DNA of 14,553 bases from Brachionus koreanus. Taxonomy: Eukaryota; Rotifera; Eurotatoria; Ploima; Brachionidae. Both the position numbers and the translations under genes were made by a program. Positions 8,701 to 13,866 of the stretch are shown piece by piece (position 1 is the first letter of the stretch; each line of letters opens with the position of its first letter). The notes below the pieces were generated by a model. That model saw nothing but the letters and a program-made list of their open reading frames with translations, was not told the DNA's origin and ran no database searches. The DNA lies in assembly GCA_016987375.1 (NCBI GenBank), contig PJRA01000288.1, forward strand, positions 63,807 through 78,359, written 5' to 3'.

Positions 8701-11700
8701 TCAAATGCTTCGAAAATTTGGTCTCGGAAAATTGGAGAGCACATGTTTAGATTGAGTTTTAACAAATTAGATAAAGTTTTTCAATGGTTTTTTTTAGATT
8801 TAAGTAAATTCAATAGGCACTAGTGTATAGTTGGTCTCAAGTTTTTTTGAGTAGCTTCATGTTTGATATGCTTTATATGATAGAATTTTTTAAAATAAAT
8901 TTTAGATAATTGACACACGTAAAATGAAAAAAAAAATTTATTTTTACGTAAGTTACCTGAAAATAAGTGCATTCAATAAAAAAAAAATTAAAAAATTAAA
9001 AAATTTAGTGTTACAAGTAAAAAAAAATTTTTTTTTATTTTTATTGTCATTTTAATCAAATTGGTGTCAAATAATAAAAAAAGTGTTCCTGTTTTTTATT
9101 TTTTGTGTCTATTCTAATAAAATATATATTAAAATTTGGGCAAAAACTTAAATATTTGCGGTTTTCTAACTAGATTTTTGCTAGCTGTAATTTAAATACA
9201 CAACTTTGATCTAAGGGAATAAAGAATTTAACCATAAAAAAAAACTTCTTCAAAATTACAATCATTTCTTTCTTTTCCTATTACAATTTAAACCAAACAA
9301 ACAATAAAAAATCTTTCGTTTCTTATTTTTTCTAATAGGTTTGGTTGTCGTTGCATACTGAAATTGTACTGACCAGTACGTATTGAATTCAGGACAAGAC
9401 CATATTTATTATTATTGAAAAAAAAGGTTCTGTCAATTTTTTTTATTTACCTAGTTTTTTGCATTAATTAATTTTATTACCATTTTTTATTAGCTAAGAC
9501 ATACAATGATTTAATAAACTTATGTTAGCACTAGAAAGTTTTTTTTTAAACTTTTTTTTTTTTAATTTATTTTAACATAAACTTTATTTACAGAAATAAA
9601 ATTTTAAAAAACGACTAAAAGAGACTAAAACTTTATTGAATAATAAACTGTGATGAAAACTTAAAAATTTTCTAAAAATAAAGCTAAATGTGTTTTCTTC
9701 TATATTTAATTTCAAATCAAGCTAAAAATAAGGTATTAATTAGAAATTTTTTTTTAAAATATTGTTCAAATTGAAGGTGTTTGTACCACAAGGCAGTATT
9801 TTAATGGAATTCAGTGTGTAGAAAGAAAAGGTGAATTTGAGGGCTGTTCAAAAGATGAAATGTGCTATGCATCAATGACATGTGCCACAACCAAATGCTT
9901 TTGTGCTGAAAATGAATACTTTGAAAATTCGACCTATAGTTGTTTACCAAAATCATCAAACGGCTCGGCTTGTGATAAAGACTGGCATTGTCGCTCTGAC
10001 TTGGGATTAGCTTGCTTAAATAATCAATGTTTGTGCAATGAAACAGGTAAAGAATGGTCATTGCTAACCAAAAAATGCTACTTGACTTATGGATATCAAA
10101 CTTGTTATAATAATTCAGAATGCCACGATGAACAGAATTTAATATGCAATATTAATAATTGTACTTGTCCAAAGACTTCTATGGCAGGTATGTGTGATTG
10201 TAACCGAATAGATGGAAATGAAAATTATTGGGATGAAATCGAAAAAAAATGTGTTTTGGCCTTATCATACGAAAACAGCTGCACTAAAGATTACCATTGT
10301 CAAACATTAGGACAAAACACTAGATGCATTGGAGGAAAATGTCAATGCGAAGACTATTCTATGTAAATTACTTTTGTAAAAACTAGGGATTTATGATTAA
10401 AAGATGAACTTAAGTAAACCCATTTATTCTTTTTTAAATTGTTTTAAAGTGAAAGCTTATATAGTGGTTTAAGAATAAAGTCATACAGAAAGGAAAGTAG
10501 GATTTGCAAGGCATAACATATACTCCCTTCCAGAAATAGGCCCCACATTCTGGGAAAATTTTCAAACAAAATATTAACAAAAAAAAATAATATCACCAGA
10601 AATACAACAAAAGCAAAACTTGTTCTTTTTCTGCTTAGTAGAATATTTAGTCGATTTTTTGCTAATTGTTATTTTAACATAGTCTCATTTTTTTGTTTGC
10701 TTATATTCAATCTTCTTTTGACAATATATTTCTATCTCTTTTCTTCTTTTCTTTCTCTTGAACTACTGTTTCTTTCATTACGTTTCTTTTGTTTGCCTTC
10801 TTTTCCCATTTCTTCACCTTTCGAATCTTTTGTTTCCACAATATCATTCTTTTTTAATTATTTGATTTCAGGAATTTTGATGAATAAAGTTAATTAATTC
10901 TTGCTGGTTTAAAAAAATTGTTAAATGGCCGGCCAAAAAAAATTTGAAATTTGAGATCTTTTTTTTTTTAGAAAATTTTGGGATGGCTCAAAATGTCGAC
11001 AAAAAAAAAATCATCTTGAACCATGTCATAATAATTCAGAATGTCTTGATTCGGATTTAACTTCTTGTTTAGAAAACATTTGTTCATGTGATACTGGAAA
11101 GTATTACGATGGTGCTAACAAACACTGTGTTTTACGTCGCGGAGAATCAGAAACATGTTTTAACGATACAATGTGTCTTGAGATTTTAACATGTAACCTT
11201 AGCCATTCAAATTGTACGTGTCCTTCAGGAGAATACTATGCTAATTCAAGTACTGGTTGTGTTCCTAAGAAAAAACATGAGTTTGATTGTGAAGCTGATC
11301 GTGAGTGTTTAACTGACATAGGATTATACTGCACAAATAACAAATGTCTATGTCAAATTGGGACACACACTTGGGACAATATTACTAGCGAATGTCGATT
11401 AACTTATTCAACATTGGTTTGTTCGAATCATCTAAAATGTAATGAGTATGAAGAACTTTTTTGTATTGATGTTGAAGACAGATGTAATTGCCCATCGAAT
11501 CACACGTCTAAAGTATGTGATTGTAAAAGTGAAGATGAAAAATATTGGAATGGTTCAAAATGTGTCGATAGAAAGATCTATAACTCACCATGTAGTGAAC
11601 ATTTTGAATGTAAAGAGTCTCTTCATTTGTATTGTGATGGAAGTGTCTGCAAATGTAGCTCAGCGTATGAGTATGACACTATTGAAAATGTTTGCAAAAA

Positions 11701-12119
11701 GACAAATTGCGATAACAAAACTGTGTCTTTAAATGGAAGATGCTATTTTTTCTCTACCAATACTGTAAAAGATGATAAAGTGGATGATCAATGTAAAGAT
11801 TTAGACAAATATTTTCAACTAACTGGTGAAAAAGATTGGAAGCCTGCAATTGTTGACACCTTTGAAGTAAAAGAAATGTTTGCTAACTATATCAATAGCG
11901 GTGAAAAATATTGGATTGATAAAAAAAAAAAACGAAAAGGACCAGATCAGGTGGAAATCTAAAAAACTTGCAATTAATTTCACACTGTGTCCTTCGGCAG
12001 ATTACGAATCAACAGATTATATGTTTTTTCAAAATGGATGCTTTCATGAATATTCAAAAGAAGATGAAAAGAATTTTAAAAATCAAGAATTTAAATATAT
12101 TTGCCAAGATGTTTATTAA
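2262..12119 (+). CDS. Spliced gene for a type II membrane protein with cysteine-rich EB/EGF-like repeats and a C-terminal C-type-lectin-like domain (interrupted copy)
   Basis: I reconstruct five exons: 2262-2794, 3524-3633, 3686-4225 continuing at 6347-6511 after a transposon, 9777-10362 and 10972-12119. With the transposon and one A of the 11921-11932 run discounted, the coding length is 3,081 nt, about 1,026 residues. Visible parts are a basic N-terminus (1-31), one hydrophobic helix (about 32-56) with no cleavage-like signal, about 20 short modules of the type C-x(5-7)-C-x(6-8)-C-x(4-6)-C-x-C, and a C-type-lectin-like domain from about residue 890. Such a protein would sit in the plasma membrane with its C-terminus outside, probably as a receptor or adhesion molecule. 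That role is inferred from architecture; I know no named orthologue. The cysteine modules most resemble EB modules or short EGF-like repeats. The piggyBac insertion and the homopolymer frameshift mean this copy cannot encode the full protein as written. Confidence 0.8.
2795..3523 (+). other. Intron 1 (729 bp, phase 2)
   Basis: The boundaries are GTAATT at the left and a T-rich tract ending TTTTTTAG at 3523. Splicing joins TT to T (Phe) and continues CAA TAC TGG AAT GGA, a W-N-G motif that recurs in the other modules. Its only structured content is the TA-flanked inverted-repeat element at 2945-3183. The segment 3186-3523 is AT-rich with no coding signal I can see. Confidence 0.82.
2945..3183. 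mobile_element. MITE-like inverted-repeat element flanked by TA (239 bp)
   Basis: The left end 2945-2966 begins CCGTAAACCCTTG. Its reverse complement closes the element at 3162-3183, with 21 of 22 positions matching. A TA lies immediately outside each end (2943-2944 and 3184-3185), as expected for a Tc1/mariner/pogo-type duplication. Weaker inverted similarity continues inward: GAAAATTATGAATTAAATT near 3008-3026 matches the complement of 3118-3136. There is no ORF, so it is non-autonomous. The superfamily is inferred from the TA duplication alone. Confidence 0.75.
3524..3633 (+). CDS. Exon 2: single cysteine module (110 bp)
   Basis: This small exon is open in the frame set by exon 1 and reads through QYWNGSFC, CALSNEC and NTLCLSSK. 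It starts after TTTTTTAG at 3523. It ends after AAA T at 3633, where GTTTTT follows; that is a weak donor. Read on without splicing, the frame hits TAA within three codons. The join to 3686 gives T|GT, a cysteine that restores the C-x-C end of the module. The same module in exon 5 is continuous (CLENICSCDTGKYYDG), which supports both boundaries. Confidence 0.8.
3634..3685 (+). other. Intron 2 (52 bp, phase 1)
   Basis: A minimal intron that begins GTTTTTAAC and ends TTGTGTTTAG. It contains in-frame stops, and the flanking reading frames match a continuous homologous stretch in exon 5 (about 11082-11115). Its size indicates a genome that tolerates introns near 50 bp. Confidence 0.76.
3686..4225 (+). 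CDS. Exon 3, 5' part, up to the piggyBac insertion
   Basis: Cysteine-rich coding sequence of supra-repeat A. It includes EYFNKYESKCV, ETCFNDEMC, CDKDHNCREDLGLTC, CKLTYAKTTC and SGMCDC, each with a clear counterpart in exons 4 and 5. The reading frame enters the transposon at TTA A (4222-4225). It then translates about 24 unrelated residues from the element's left end before a TAA at 4294-4296. Discounting the insertion, the frame continues exactly at 6347. Unspliced and unexcised, the transcript would give a truncated secreted-side protein with an F-rich tail. Confidence 0.85.
4226..4239 (+). repeat. piggyBac left terminal inverted repeat
   Basis: CACTAGAAGCACCG directly follows the TTAA target site. 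It matches the complement of the right terminus at 6329-6342. Recognition of these ends by the transposase is known for the family. Confidence 0.92.
4240..4258. repeat. 19-bp palindrome, left terminal copy
   Basis: ACCGGTCAAAATGACCGGT is an inverted repeat with 8-bp arms around AAA. It abuts the left terminal repeat directly, 14 bp from the transposon end. Confidence 0.92.
4405..4437 (+). repeat. piggyBac left subterminal repeat with second palindrome copy
   Basis: ACCAAGAATCCCC at 4405-4417, one base, then the same 19-bp palindrome at 4419-4437. The whole block is repeated inverted near the right end at 6285-6317. It lies about 180 bp inside the left end but only 25 bp inside the right end, so the ends are asymmetric, as in other piggyBac elements. 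Confidence 0.9.
4695..6134 (+). CDS. piggyBac-family transposase (DDE_Tnp_1_7 type), 479 aa
   Basis: The protein cuts and pastes the element at TTAA in the nucleus. The catalytic aspartates are visible: D163 in LTVDEQLLP, D242 in CIASDNYFS, and D343 and D346 in GVDSVDQM. These align with the DDD/D set of the Trichoplusia enzyme. The following RRWPVAVFYNMLNLAVINSW block carries the conserved tryptophan (W361). A basic KRRR patch near 419-422 could be a nuclear signal. The C-terminus has eight cysteines as CxxxxC, CxxC, CxxC, CxxC (441-477), the zinc-binding end-recognition domain. The start at 4695 lacks the long acidic N-terminus of the 594-residue insect enzyme, but it begins where the conserved domain begins. 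The only nearby upstream ATG (4685) is out of frame. All key residues are present. Confidence 0.95.
   Translation: MRQNQYTKIRNRISFNNKSGPTSYAIRRIDSSVLSAFFVIFDQTIIKTIISHTNEEAERNKHSFRLTETELLLFIAVLFCRGVFCPKMSLKLMWSTKYSIPMVRSLCSRNKFSLIMKFLRFDSKSQRKSRVKEDKFTLIRSIWDRFINNSILAYNPDKYLTVDEQLLPCKCRCCFIQYIKSKPDKFGIKFWMLVDVVTKYVCNAIPYLGKNTMKSKSDLQGEYVVKKLIEPFQKRGHCIASDNYFSTIKLARELLTLKTLFIGTIQKNRKELPEIPKLKLHETKFYEDKDGILLTVYQCKKDKSVVLVSTDHEQALVPTTEFNMEKRKPTVVLTYNTKKVGVDSVDQMSRQYSTRAPTRRWPVAVFYNMLNLAVINSWILYKQVNLSKISRQDFIISLIEEILAYSEGEKKTPTTPSTKRRRESNQSPVQPTTPKSARKTCQIRLCNENKAAEICSKCKLFTCGSCTSSKLVTCKNCEK
6186..6191 (+). terminator. AATAAA polyadenylation signal of the transposase gene
   Basis: AATAAA lies about 50 bp after the transposase stop and before the right-end repeats, a sensible place for transcript cleavage. 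The hexamer is common by chance in DNA this AT-rich. Confidence 0.5.
6285..6317 (-). repeat. piggyBac right subterminal repeat with palindrome
   Basis: The inverse of the 4405-4437 block: the 19-bp palindrome at 6285-6303 followed by GGGGATTCTTGGT at 6305-6317. The one-base spacer is C here, giving GACCGGT on the complement, against A on the left. Confidence 0.9.
6329..6342 (-). repeat. piggyBac right terminal inverted repeat
   Basis: CGGTGCTTCTAGTG is the exact inverse of the left terminus and is followed by TTAA at 6343-6346. Its TTCTAG (ending 6340) also resembles a 3' splice site. Confidence 0.92.
6347..6511 (+). CDS. Exon 3, 3' part, after the piggyBac insertion
   Basis: The receptor frame resumes directly after the second TTAA: with a single TTAA the codons read TTA AGA CAG GCA. 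The segment adds the modules CNSSNVCAC, WNNWRCVHKRLFNQSC and CRDSQLTFCNQSRC. It ends CGC T at 6511 before GTAAGT, a strong donor in phase 1. There is no ATG of its own, so it is only meaningful as the continuation of 3686-4225. Confidence 0.85.
6984..7190 (+). pseudogene. Acidic ORF relic, unrecognised
   Basis: An ATG at 6984 opens MSRSVSILEN, then a TAA at 7014-7016. The same frame is then open to a TAA at 7188-7190 with protein-like composition: EDAEALPNE, EFSESDVDEE, KPVSKRTRLE. An acidic tract followed by a basic KR patch resembles the N-terminal regulatory part of some DNA-transposon proteins, including piggyBac relatives. The piggyBac at 4226-6342 has no such segment to compare. I do not recognise the family. 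One nonsense mutation and the absence of downstream sequence mark it as a relic. Confidence 0.4.
7238..7250 (+). repeat. Left target-site duplication of the intron 3 LINE
   Basis: TTCAAACATATAT (13 bp) is identical to 8255-8267. The pair brackets the LINE at 7251-8254. Confidence 0.88.
7251..8254 (-). mobile_element. 5'-truncated non-LTR retrotransposon (Jockey/CR1-like) with 13-bp target duplication
   Basis: Read on the minus strand, the element runs from about 8254 to 7251. It ends in an A-rich tail (AAATAAATAAAATAAAAAAA on the complement of 7251-7270). It is bracketed by perfect 13-bp direct repeats. It keeps the last part of the reverse transcriptase and a 3' untranslated region (7271-7432). 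The 5' end is lost, as is usual for target-primed integration. About 27 bp at 8228-8254 (CTAATCTATTAG and on) do not read as reverse transcriptase and may be filler added at the 5' junction. Confidence 0.88.
7433..8227 (-). pseudogene. LINE reverse transcriptase, C-terminal 265 codons (5'-truncated)
   Basis: The frame is open from 8227 down to the stop at 7433. It starts inside the palm domain with GCISPTLFIIYFSDI, then QHALFADDLAIWFTG. FADD is the catalytic metal-binding box of reverse transcriptase. Next come FCITNGLTINKMKT and FLGIKIDPKLNYREHL, then a thumb/connection region with LIRSTLDYSHVI, LQIFQNKILRSIRR and LLETRLKKL, typical of Jockey/CR1-type ORF2 C-termini. The endonuclease and first palm motifs are missing, so it is non-functional. 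The lack of internal stops suggests a fairly young insertion. It would copy element RNA into DNA at the target nick in an intact relative. Confidence 0.9.
8255..8267 (+). repeat. Right target-site duplication of the intron 3 LINE
   Basis: TTCAAACATATAT, identical to 7238-7250. Confidence 0.88.
8374..8744 (-). pseudogene. Decayed minus-strand coding relic ending in a PHD-like finger
   Basis: Read from 8744 downward, one frame gives MCSPIFRDQIFEAFDDFL, then FTLWTTYSSAKKVDPKSYTS, a TAA near 8600, then STGLFDQNGLKKDQLSYFF and LIMLENTLSFF with a stop in a T run near 8490. A frameshift there opens a second stretch with CKICSNNC, FIICGSCNFNLHLKC and VNLEMF before a TAA at 8374-8376. The spacing C-x2-C-x10-C-x2-C-x4-H-x2-C fits the first six ligands of a PHD finger. 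The final CxxC pair is missing. The protein family is not recognised; a transposon-encoded protein is likely given the surroundings. Confidence 0.45.
8745..9338. other. AT-rich intron DNA without a recognised feature
   Basis: Long A and T runs, no open frame of note on either strand, and no clear direct or inverted repeat beyond the A9T9-type tract near 9020-9035. Confidence 0.6.
9339..9412 (+). pseudogene. Decayed partial copy of exon 3 inside intron 3
   Basis: TTTGGTTGTCGTTG at 9340-9354 repeats the exon 3 stretch at about 3808-3822. Then TTGTACTGACCAGTACGTATTGAATTCAGGA-CAAGACCA (about 9364-9401) follows exon 3 at about 3858-3902, where TTGTACTCATCAATACTTATTGAATTC lies. About 40 bp between the two blocks are missing. 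It is preceded by TTTTTCTAATAG, which looks like a splice acceptor, so it may descend from a duplicated exon 3 with its own intron end. It has no usable reading frame now. Confidence 0.6.
9413..9776. other. AT-rich 3' end of intron 3
   Basis: No coding signal; poly-T tracts occur before the acceptor at 9776. TTAGCACTAGAAAG at about 9521 faintly resembles a piggyBac terminus, but it has no partner end. Confidence 0.55.
9777..10362 (+). CDS. Exon 4: cysteine modules of supra-repeat B
   Basis: It begins after AAG at 9776 and reads C-V-C-TTRQYFNG, then GCSKDEMC, CDKDWHCRSDLGLAC, CYLTYGYQTC, AGMCDC, NENYWDEIEKKC and IGGKCQCEDYS. This is the same module order as exon 3. The frame is open upstream of the first ATG (9860), so the true exon start is the acceptor and not an ATG. 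It ends AT at 10362 before GTAAAT, phase 2; without splicing a stop follows at once. Joined to 10972 it gives ATA AAA TTT TGG GAT GGC. Confidence 0.87.
10363..10971 (+). other. Intron 4 (609 bp, phase 2)
   Basis: It begins GTAAAT and ends in a T run plus AG at 10971. From about 10690 to 10850 the plus strand is strongly pyrimidine-rich (TTCTTTTCTTTCTCTTG and similar), over 100 bp upstream of the acceptor. No mobile element or coding relic is evident. Its phase and place match intron 1 in the first supra-repeat. Confidence 0.82.
10972..12119 (+). CDS. Exon 5: supra-repeat C and the C-type-lectin-like domain (frameshifted copy)
   Basis: From 10973 the frame reads FWDGSKC, CLENICSCDTGKYYDG, ETCFNDTMC, CEADRECLTDIGLYC, CRLTYSTLVC, SKVCDC and KYWNGSKC. 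After C891 (11708) it enters a lectin fold: NGRCYFFS, DQCKDLDKYF, DWKPAIVDTFEVKEMF and GEKYWID. At the A12 run (11921-11932) the frame is lost and ends at a TAA at 11960-11962. The domain resumes one base over with IRWKSKKLAIN, TLCPSADYES, FQNGCFHEY and FKYICQDVY, ending TAA 12117-12119. The YIC end and four conserved cysteines fit the family. Calcium-ligand EPN/QPD and WND motifs are not obvious, so sugar binding is uncertain. Confidence 0.85.
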
Positions 12120-12166
12120 AGAATTTTTTTTCATTTTTTTATTATTATTAATTAGATGATCTATTT

Positions 12167-12176
12167 AATAAATAAA
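12167..12176 (+). terminator. Overlapping AATAAA polyadenylation signals
   Basis: Two overlapping AATAAA hexamers (12167-12172 and 12171-12176) lie about 50 bp after the stop codon. This is a plausible 3' end for the receptor mRNA. Confidence 0.6.
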
Positions 12177-12250
12177 AAACTATGTAATAAAAAGCATCTT
12201 GAAGTTGATGATCAATTTAAAATATCATTTCAATTCAAAGAGTTTATCTT

Positions 12251-12735
12251 TTGATTTTAAAATAAATCTTTGATTTAATTTAAATAATTTTAATGTAACA
12301 CAGTTAACATACAATGTAAATTTAAGAAATAAATAGTTTTTGAAAAATATTTTCTCAACCTATGGATAAGATCAATTCAAGATTTTTTAATGTATTTGCT
12401 CATTATTTGTTAGGTTTATTTTTAAGCTTTTAATTTCAAAAATATTTGTAGTAAAGAAAAATATTTTAATTTTATTACTTATTTGGAATTTAATATTTGA
12501 ATTTCATTTTAAAATTTAATACTAAATGCTAGTTTACCAACAGTTTTGAGTTAGATTTAAAATATACTTCATAAAAAATTATTTTTTAAATTTAAATTTA
12601 AGAATTGATCTAATCAATAGGTTGAGAAAATATTTTTCAAAAACTATTTATTTCTTAAATTTACATTGTTATTTATGTTAACCGTGTTACATTAAAATTA
12701 TTTAAATTAAATTAATGATTTATTTTAATATCAAT
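12251..12735. repeat. Foldback repeat with about 130-bp arms downstream of the gene
   Basis: The left arm 12251-12379 and right arm 12602-12735 are inverse copies, with AATTTTAATGTAACAC, AAGAAATAAATAGTTTTTG and AAATATTTTCTCAACCTAT conserved. They differ by scattered changes and a few small indels. The loop is about 220 bp. No ORF is present. It begins about 75 bp after the polyadenylation signals. Probably a non-autonomous transposon; no target duplication was confirmed. Confidence 0.75.
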
Positions 12736-13084
12736 AAATAAAAATATAAATCTTTTATCTATCAAATTTTAATATTTGAAAATTTTTTAAATTTTATTTT
12801 TGTAGACGGCCATCAAAACGGCTAACACCATTTTTTGACGGTCTTTTGGTCGCCACTGATGGTACCCAACACCAATAAAAATAGGAACAGATTTCACTCA
12901 AATACAGTACAACAACCAGAATTGCTCAAAAGTCAAAATTGGACTTAGACTATTTTTTTAAGGAGAACTTGTAAAAGCTTTAATTTCTTTTAAATAGAGT
13001 TTTTATTAATAATCAAAAAGGTTACATAAACCGGTTAATTACCGGTCGACCAACCCTACTTAAGCTTTTTGTCTCAAACTGCGG
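12736..13084. other. Intergenic DNA of uncertain origin
   Basis: From about 12806 the base composition becomes more balanced (GACGGCCATCAAAACGGC and GGTACCCAACACC), which suggests a further mobile-element fragment. No reading frame or known end is recognised. Confidence 0.4.
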
Positions 13085-13400
13085 GCTTATAGCACAAGTT
13101 GTTAATAAAGCTAATTGAACTCTAGGGATTAATAAGAAAACATTCAAAACAAAAAACGAGTTTGTTTTAAAAAAGCTTTATACTTCATTAGTTAGACCAA
13201 TACTAGAATATGCGTCTCAAATTTGGCATCCATTCGCAAAGATGTTTCACGTCTTGAAAGTGTTCAACGTAGGCCTACCACAGTTATATGCTCAAACAAA
13301 AAATTAGATTATCAATCAAGACTAAAAAAGCTTGAATTGACAAGATTACAAGAAAGAAGAATACGCGGTGATTTAAAAAGAAACAATAAACTGGTTCTCG
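13085..13400 (+). pseudogene. LINE ORF2 C-terminal fragment (CR1/Jockey-like), broken
   Basis: From 13086 the frame reads LIAQVVNKAN, a TGA at 13116-13118, TLGINKKTF, then LKKLYTSLVRPILEYASQIW and HPFAK. A one-base loss near 13240 shifts to DVSRLESVQRRPT, then SRLKKLELTRLQERRIRGD and LKRNNKL. The motif order LVRP-LEYA-QIW, LE-VQRR, L-L-L--RR-RGDL is typical of the region after the reverse transcriptase palm in CR1/Jockey-like elements. One stop and one frameshift show it is dead. Confidence 0.8.
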
Positions 13401-13715
13401 GTATTTTTAGCTTTACAGAATTTACTCTCAAAGATATTAAGGACTGTATTAAAAACTTATTTAAAAGTATCAAAGCCAGGAGTGTCAGGTGTCCCTTTAC
13501 AGTTATTCAAAGGATTGAGTGAAAAAATTTCCCCTATCCTTCTAGAAATTTTTAATAACTGCTTAACTTCGGACAGATTCCAAATGAATGGAAAACTTCA
13601 TTCGTTACACCTTTGTTCAAAAATAAAGGCAAAAGAAATGATATTAATATATAGAGAGATATAAGAGTTCTACCCCCAATATCAAAAATCTTTGAACGTC
13701 TAATGTGATATAGCG
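13401..13715 (+). pseudogene. LINE reverse transcriptase N-terminal fragment, broken and out of order
   Basis: It reads FTEFTLKDIKDCIKNLFKSI, then by frameshift VSGVPLQLFKGLSEKISPIL and LEIFNNCLTS. Further shifts give IPNEWKTSFVTPLFKNKG and RVLPPISKIFERLM. These are the first reverse-transcriptase motifs (a G-P block, then P-WK---V-P-FK-KG, then I--LP--SKIFE), which belong upstream of the fragment at 13085-13400 and not downstream. At least two frameshifts and a stop are present. Confidence 0.78.
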
Positions 13716-13866
13716 ACATCTTTGTCGATATCACTGGATTTATTTACTGGCTAAACGATGAGCCTTTAGTAAACATGGAGCATAAAAAGCTGCTCCTAAA
13801 CGTCTAACGAGGAGATTGGATAGACGGACCCAAGGGTACTAATGTAAACATTACATTACATTACCT
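13705..13866 (+). repeat. Possible LINE 3' end with hairpin and ATTAC-type tail
   Basis: A hairpin with arms GTGATATAGCGACA and TGTCGATATCAC (13705-13734) is followed by GC-richer sequence. The stretch ends in AACATTACATTACATTACC (about 13848-13866). Simple-sequence tails of this kind end many LINEs. The link to the neighbouring reverse transcriptase is inferred from position. Confidence 0.4.

Larger units (their letters stand above)
6512..9776 (+). other. Intron 3 (3,265 bp, phase 1), rich in transposon debris
   Basis: It begins GTAAGT and ends ATTGAAG at 9776. Splicing joins T to GT (Cys) and continues GTT TGT ACC, giving the C-x-C pattern CVCTTRQYFNG. It contains an acidic ORF relic (6984-7190), a minus-strand LINE (7251-8254), a minus-strand finger-protein relic (8374-8744) and a decayed partial exon copy (about 9339-9412). 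The rest is AT-rich with homopolymer runs. Its phase and position match the 52-bp intron 2 in the preceding supra-repeat. Confidence 0.8.

Noticed and set aside
9521..9540. TTAGCACTAGAAAG as a relic piggyBac end.
   Set aside because: The match is only about ten bases, the TTAA is imperfect and there is no partner end or palindrome nearby.
9860..10366. A separate gene starting at the ATG at 9860.
   Set aside because: The cysteine-module frame is open upstream to an acceptor at 9776, and its tail ends at a donor in the expected phase. It is an internal exon.
10927..10934. GGCCGGCC as a regulatory palindrome in intron 4.
   Set aside because: A single 8-bp palindrome with no repeat or context; chance cannot be excluded.
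11951..12000. A 50-bp intron (GTGGAAAT to CTTCGGCAG) that would bypass the stop in exon 5.
   Set aside because: The splice sites look usable, but the joined frame after 12001 is not the one carrying LCPSAD, NGCF and YICQ. It would also delete the IRWKSKKL part of the lectin domain. A one-base change in the A12 run explains the data better.
13029..13047. ACCGGTTAATTACCGGT as a fourth copy of the piggyBac palindrome.
   Set aside because: It shares only the ACCGGT hexamers. The centre differs and the second hexamer is not placed as an inverse arm with the same spacing.
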